Of a stretch of 9,349 nucleotides of DNA, positions 5,881-9,349 are shown one piece after another (positions within the stretch are counted from its first letter, which is position 1; every line of letters starts with the position of its first letter). The translations under genes were made by a program, and so were the position numbers. This stretch comes from Mycobacteriaceae bacterium (GTDB taxonomy: Bacteria; Actinomycetota; Actinomycetes; Mycobacteriales; Mycobacteriaceae). Where the stretch lies: assembly GCA_013362555.1 (NCBI GenBank), contig JABFVX010000039.1, forward strand, positions 1 through 9,349, read 5' to 3'. The notes under the pieces are model-generated. The model was not told where the DNA came from. It searched no databases and saw nothing but the letters and a program-made list of their open reading frames with translations.

Positions 5881-5924
5881 CGACCGGACGGCCCGCACGC
5901 GGCACAGCGCGGGCAGTCCGGTCG
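5881..5924 (-). terminator. Strong hairpin after the ABC permease gene
   Basis: The arms 5881-5896 and 5909-5924 pair at 15 of 16 positions (CGACCGGAC with GTCCGGTCG, one G/A mismatch at 5890/5915, then GCCCGC with GCGGGC) around a 12-nt loop. It begins 8 nt after the permease stop codon and ends 19 nt before the miaB start. GC content is very high and there is no T-run on the minus strand, as in other actinobacterial terminator hairpins. It probably ends the ABC operon. It could also act as an attenuator or mRNA-processing site if miaB is read through. Confidence 0.6.
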
Positions 5925-5931
5925 GACGCGG

Positions 5932-8463
5932 CTACTCCGCGATGGCGGCCAGCGGCGGAGTGCGGGCCGCGCGGACGCCGGGCCATAGCGCCGCGACAAC
6001 TCCGACGACGGCCGAGCCGAGCAGCATCGCGACCACCTGGACCCACGGGACGGCGATCTGTTCCAGTCCGCGGTCGCGCAGCGTGCGCAGGAAACCCGCG
6101 CCCAGGCCGAGGCCCAGCGCAACCCCGACGGCCGCGCCGAACAGCGCGATCAGAGTCGACTCCAGGTAGATGATGCGGCGCACCTGCACCCGCTGGGTGC
6201 CCACCGCGCGCAGCATGCCGATCTCGCGGCGGCGCTCCACCACCGACAGCGCCAGGGTGTTGACGATGCCGAGGATGGCGATCACCACGGCGAGGGCCAA
6301 CAGTCCATACAGGATCGTCAGCATGGTTTGGATCTGGCGGCCCTGCTCCCCCTTGAAGTCTTCCCGGTCCTGCACCTGCACCACCACGTCCTTGGCCACC
6401 GCGTCACCCAGGGCGGTGCGCAGCGCGGCCAGGTCGGCGCCGGGTTCGGCCTGGATCATCGCAACCAGGTTGATTCGGTACGCATCGGACACGATCCGCT
6501 GGTACAGCGCGTCCGAAACCGCCAATGATCCGAACATCAGTGTGTCGGAATAGATTCCGCTCACGGTCGCGGTGAACGTGCGCATGTCCAGTCCGGTCAG
6601 TTCGACGGTGTCGCCCGCGTGCCACCCGCGCTTGTCGGCCTCGGTCCGCGACACCATCATCTCGCCCGGGCCGAGCGTATTGCGGCCCTCGTCGAGGGTG
6701 TAGTTGACCGTCTCGCCGATGGCGCCGAACGGCGACGTACCGGCGATCCGCTCGTCGTCCACCTTCACGGCCACCGCCCGCAGCGTCGCGACGCCGCGCA
6801 CCCCCGGCACGGCGCGGGCCGCGTCCACAGCGTCCTGCGGCACGCCGACGAACTGGTTCTGCGGGCCGCTGAGCAGGTAATCGGCCTTGATTCCCTTGTC
6901 CACCACGACGTTCAGCGTCTCGCGCGCCGAGGCCCCGAACATCGCGATCACCGACACCAGCATGAGGCCCAGCGTCAACGCGAACGCGGTGGCTGCGGTA
7001 CGGCGCGGATTGCGCGCGGCGTTGGTGCGCGCCATGCGTCCGATCGGCCCGAACGGCCGGGTGACCGCCACGCCCAGGATCGCCAGCACCGGCCGCGACA
7101 GGGCGGGCGCGGCCAACAGCACCGCGAGGATCAGGCCGACCGCGCCGACGCCCACCGTGAGCGCGGCGTTTCCGCCGGTGTGCCGTGCGCCGAGCGCCAC
7201 CAGCACCGCACCCAGGCCGGCGAGCGCCGCGCCGGACAGCGTCCGCGTGCGCAAGGCCTCGGCCTGCGGGGCAGCGTCCTCCCGCATCGCCTCCACCGGC
7301 GGGATCTTCGCCGCCCGGCGCGCGGGCGCGTAGGCGCTGAGCACCGTGACCGCCAAGCCGACCAGCATCGACACCGCGACGGTGCGCGGCAGCACCCGCA
7401 TCGACCCGGTGGGCAGTCCGGTGTCGACCACATTCAGCAGCGCCGCGCGGCCGTAGGCGAGTCCGAGGCCCGCAGCCAGTCCGGCGACGCTGCCGAGCAG
7501 GCCCACCACCAGCGCCTCCAGCACCACCGAGCGGCCGATCTGGCCGCGGGAAGCGCCCACCGCGCGCAGCAGCGCGAGTTCGCGCAGCCGTTGCGCGATG
7601 ATCATCGAGAACGTGTTGTAGATGATGAAGGTGCCGACCAGCAGCGCGATGGCGCCGAACGCGAGCAGGAAATAGTTGACGAAGCTGAGCTGCTCCTCCA
7701 TCTTCGACTGCAGTTCGGCCCGGACCTCGGGACCGGTCTGCACCTTCAGGTCCGGGAAGGCCTCGGCCAGCCGGTCGCGCAGCGCGCCGGCGGACACGCC
7801 GGTCGCAGCGATGTCGACGTGGTCGACGTGCTCTCGGTCGCTGAGCAGCGATCGGGCCTCGTTCTCGGCGAACTGCACGCCGATGAAACCGCCGGTGTCC
7901 GAAGGGATGTCATAGAGCCCGCGGACGACCACGTCGATCGTCCCGCGCGCGGGCAGCAGCACCTGGGCCCGGTCGCCGACGTCGAGGCCGGCCCGGCGCG
8001 CGCCGCCCCGGTTGAGGATGATCTCGCCGGGACCGGTCGGCGGACCGCCCGCGACGAGCCGACGCGACACCGACACCGCCCGCTCCGGCGGCAGATACGA
8101 CTCGGCGACGGTGGGCGCGCCTCCGGTCTGCACGGCGCGACCGTTGCGCAGCAGCACCGCGGGGCCCGACACCGCGGGCGCCACGCGGCCGACTCCGGGC
8201 GTTGCGGTGATCTTCGCAACCTGGCCCAGGTCGAGGCCCAGCGCCTGTTCGTGCCGAGCGCCGACGCGCACATCGACGCCTTGGGCCTCGTTGGCGAAGA
8301 TGGCGTCGAAGGTGCCCTTCAAGGTGTCGGTGAAGACGAAGGAGCCCGCGACGAACGCGGTGCCGAGCACGACCGACAGCACCGTCAGCGCCAGCCGCAC
8401 CCGGTGCGCCGCGAGATTGCGCAGCGCGACCCGGCGCAGCGGACACGGTTTGATGTCGATCAC
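5932..8463 (-). CDS. ABC transporter permease, duplicated MacB/FtsX type
   Basis: This 843-residue inner-membrane permease partners the ATPase encoded just upstream. About ten TM helices are visible at 25-45, 262-283, 312-336, 361-381, 408-426, 434-456, 491-511, 712-738, 766-792 and 805-828. Two large extracytoplasmic domains lie at about 46-260 and 512-711, each followed by an FtsX-like block of three TMs. Both FtsX blocks carry the cytoplasmic coupling motif: RLRELALLRAVGASRGQI (292-309) and ERRREIGMLRAVGTQRVQV (743-761). They end in matching KIPPVEAMRED and RTPPLAAIAE motifs, so the protein is an internal duplication. This layout is the common long actinobacterial permease of the type VII (MacB/LolCDE/FtsX) superfamily, which does mechanotransmission rather than ordinary import. 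The substrate is unknown; lipid, lipoprotein or peptide export or extraction is inferred only from the superfamily. The GTG at 8463 overlaps the ATPase stop as GTGA and has GGAGCAGGAG upstream. Confidence 0.93.
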   Translation of the reverse strand: MIDIKPCPLRRVALRNLAAHRVRLALTVLSVVLGTAFVAGSFVFTDTLKGTFDAIFANEAQGVDVRVGARHEQALGLDLGQVAKITATPGVGRVAPAVSGPAVLLRNGRAVQTGGAPTVAESYLPPERAVSVSRRLVAGGPPTGPGEIILNRGGARRAGLDVGDRAQVLLPARGTIDVVVRGLYDIPSDTGGFIGVQFAENEARSLLSDREHVDHVDIAATGVSAGALRDRLAEAFPDLKVQTGPEVRAELQSKMEEQLSFVNYFLLAFGAIALLVGTFIIYNTFSMIIAQRLRELALLRAVGASRGQIGRSVVLEALVVGLLGSVAGLAAGLGLAYGRAALLNVVDTGLPTGSMRVLPRTVAVSMLVGLAVTVLSAYAPARRAAKIPPVEAMREDAAPQAEALRTRTLSGAALAGLGAVLVALGARHTGGNAALTVGVGAVGLILAVLLAAPALSRPVLAILGVAVTRPFGPIGRMARTNAARNPRRTAATAFALTLGLMLVSVIAMFGASARETLNVVVDKGIKADYLLSGPQNQFVGVPQDAVDAARAVPGVRGVATLRAVAVKVDDERIAGTSPFGAIGETVNYTLDEGRNTLGPGEMMVSRTEADKRGWHAGDTVELTGLDMRTFTATVSGIYSDTLMFGSLAVSDALYQRIVSDAYRINLVAMIQAEPGADLAALRTALGDAVAKDVVVQVQDREDFKGEQGRQIQTMLTILYGLLALAVVIAILGIVNTLALSVVERRREIGMLRAVGTQRVQVRRIIYLESTLIALFGAAVGVALGLGLGAGFLRTLRDRGLEQIAVPWVQVVAMLLGSAVVGVVAALWPGVRAARTPPLAAIAE

Positions 8464-9251
8464 GACTCCTGCTCCAGGGCTTTCATCCGGTCCAGCACGG
8501 AGTCGGCGGTGGGGTCGGCCAACTCGTCGACGATCCGGCCGTCGGCGAGGAAGATCACCCGGTCGGCGTAGCCCGCGGCGTGCGGGTCGTGGGTCACCAT
8601 GACCACGGTCTGGCCGAACTCGTCGACCGCGGTGCGCAGGATGGCGAGCACCTCGCCGGACGAGCGCGAGTCCAGATTGCCGGTGGGTTCGTCGCCGAAG
8701 ATGATGTCGGGCTTGCCGACCAGCGCCCGCGCGCACGCCACCCGCTGCTGCTGCCCGCCGGACAGCTCCGCCGGGCGGTGCGTCAGCCGGTCCGCCAGGT
8801 TGAGCCGGTTCACCACGGTGTCCAGCCAGTCCCGGTCGACCGCACCGCCCGCGATGTCGACCGGCAAGGTGATGTTCTCCAGCGCCGTGAGCGTCGGCAC
8901 CAGGTTGAATGCCTGGAACACGAAGCCGATGCGATCGCGGCGCAACCGCGTCATCTGCTTGTCGGACAGATTCGTCAGATCGGTGTCGCCGATGCGGACG
9001 GTGCCCGACGTGGCGCTGTCCAGGCCGGCCAGGCAGTGCATCAGGGTCGATTTGCCCGATCCCGACGGGCCCATGATCGCCGTGAATTCGCCGGCGCGGA
9101 ACTCGGCCGAGACCCCGGCGAGGGCACGCACCTCCGTGTCGCCGGAGCCGTAGGTCTTGGCGAGGCCGGTGGCGCGCGCGGCCACCGGTGCGCCGGGGTC
9201 GTCGCGCTCCTTGGGCAGCGGGGCCAGTGTGTCGGGGTGCGACGCAGTCAT
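8460..9251 (-). CDS. ABC transporter ATPase, LolD/MacB-like
   Basis: This 263-residue cytoplasmic ATPase powers the permease encoded next. All motifs are intact: Walker A GPSGSGKST at 61-69; Q-loop Gln113 in FVFQAFNLVPTLTALEN, the wording typical of MacB/LolD rather than of importers; signature LSGGQQQR at 163-170; Walker B IIFGDEPT at 183-190; D-loop GNLDS; and switch His221 in VTHD. An extra 20-25 residues at the N-terminus look disordered. The usual family length is about 225-260. The ATG at 9251 was chosen because the residues before it lack similarity and GGAG sites lie 3 and 10 nt upstream; an in-frame ATG at 9287 would add 12 residues. It is first gene of a two-gene operon with a 4-nt overlap to the permease. 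Upstream lie a 10-bp palindrome (TCTCCGGAGA, 9261-9270), a weak promoter candidate and a truncated palindromic element. Confidence 0.95.
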   Translation of the reverse strand: MTASHPDTLAPLPKERDDPGAPVAARATGLAKTYGSGDTEVRALAGVSAEFRAGEFTAIMGPSGSGKSTLMHCLAGLDSATSGTVRIGDTDLTNLSDKQMTRLRRDRIGFVFQAFNLVPTLTALENITLPVDIAGGAVDRDWLDTVVNRLNLADRLTHRPAELSGGQQQRVACARALVGKPDIIFGDEPTGNLDSRSSGEVLAILRTAVDEFGQTVVMVTHDPHAAGYADRVIFLADGRIVDELADPTADSVLDRMKALEQES

Positions 9252-9260
9252 GGTCTCCAG

Positions 9261-9320
9261 TCTCCGGAGATTCGGCCCGAGCGCCATCCGGATTCTCCCC
9301 GATATCTCACAGCCTTGCAC
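9261..9320 (-). promoter_or_regulatory. Candidate promoter and small palindrome upstream of the ABC operon
   Basis: On the minus strand, GTGCAA (9320-9315) and GAGAAT (9297-9292) are separated by 17 nt. They match the -35 and -10 consensus at 3 of 6 and 4 of 6 positions, so the promoter is weak and uncertain. Between it and the ATG at 9251 is a perfect 10-bp palindrome, TCTCCGGAGA (9261-9270), next to a further TCTCC (9254-9258). Together these give overlapping GGAGA sites, one of which serves as ribosome-binding site, and a 5-bp stem that could partly mask the nearer one. A repressor operator is possible, not shown. Confidence 0.25.
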
Positions 9321-9349
9321 CCGGTTCGCGCGTCTACACCCGCAGCTGC
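9317..9349. repeat. Truncated copy of the 62-bp palindromic element
   Basis: Compared with the left arm of the palindrome at 1756-1817, positions 9317-9349 align gap-free to 1758-1790, with 28 of 33 identical. The last 14 positions (ACACCCGCAGCTGC) and the core TCGCGC are unchanged. Mismatches are at 1758, 1765, 1766, 1773 and 1775. The window ends just past the CAG|CTG centre, so if the symmetry continues the right arm lies beyond it. It sits upstream of the ABC operon, where it could be the terminator of a minus-strand gene (recX/recA by remembered mycobacterial order) that would lie to the right. Confidence 0.7.

Noticed and set aside
4494..6173. 559-codon plus-strand frame across miaB
   Set aside because: It is a shadow of miaB and the end of the permease gene. 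The Arg/His-rich translation has no domain, and the frame crosses the intergenic hairpin.
6619..8571. 650-codon plus-strand frame across the permease
   Set aside because: It is a shadow of the permease, very rich in Arg, His and Gln with no motifs. The opposite strand encodes a complete FtsX-type permease.

Overview
The window reads as a high-GC actinobacterial chromosome, most likely Nocardia or a close relative in the Mycobacteriales. The reasons are very strong GC bias at third codon positions, frequent GTG starts, and a gene order that matches (from memory, not from a search) the Mycobacterium tuberculosis Rv2728c - Rv2731 - Rv2732c - miaB neighbourhood. No tRNA, rRNA, transposase, integrase, CRISPR array or phage gene was seen.

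Layout. The left edge holds the 5' end of a minus-strand gene resembling the LigB-like/Rv2728c family. Divergent from it, on the plus strand, is a 491-residue DUF349 coiled-coil protein. It ends in a perfect 62-bp palindrome shared with a convergent gene. Next comes an accessory block that the remembered mycobacterial order lacks: a small single-pass membrane protein (minus), an AT-richer divergent control region with phased T-runs, a protein joining an HTH-like N-terminus to an NTF2/SnoaL-like domain (plus), and a small unrecognised protein with a possible C-terminal HTH (plus). After a second convergent junction, also rich in inverted repeats, the core resumes on the minus strand. It contains a four-TM protein (Rv2732c-like), translationally coupled to miaB, the tRNA i6A37 methylthiotransferase. 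Upstream of miaB is a two-gene ABC transporter of the MacB/LolD-FtsX type (ATPase then 843-residue permease, overlapping by 4 nt), closed by a strong hairpin just before miaB.

How the parts work together. The ATPase and permease form one exporter or extractor-like complex and are surely co-translated. MiaB and the four-TM protein are coupled by a GTGA overlap. MiaB acts downstream of MiaA, whose gene probably lies just beyond the left edge. The accessory block looks like a small regulatory cassette of unknown function.

The most notable non-coding signal is the palindrome at 1756-1817. Half of a diverged copy (28 of 33 positions identical) is cut by the right edge of the window at 9317-9349. 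This suggests a dispersed palindromic element family in this genome, perhaps used as transcription terminators.
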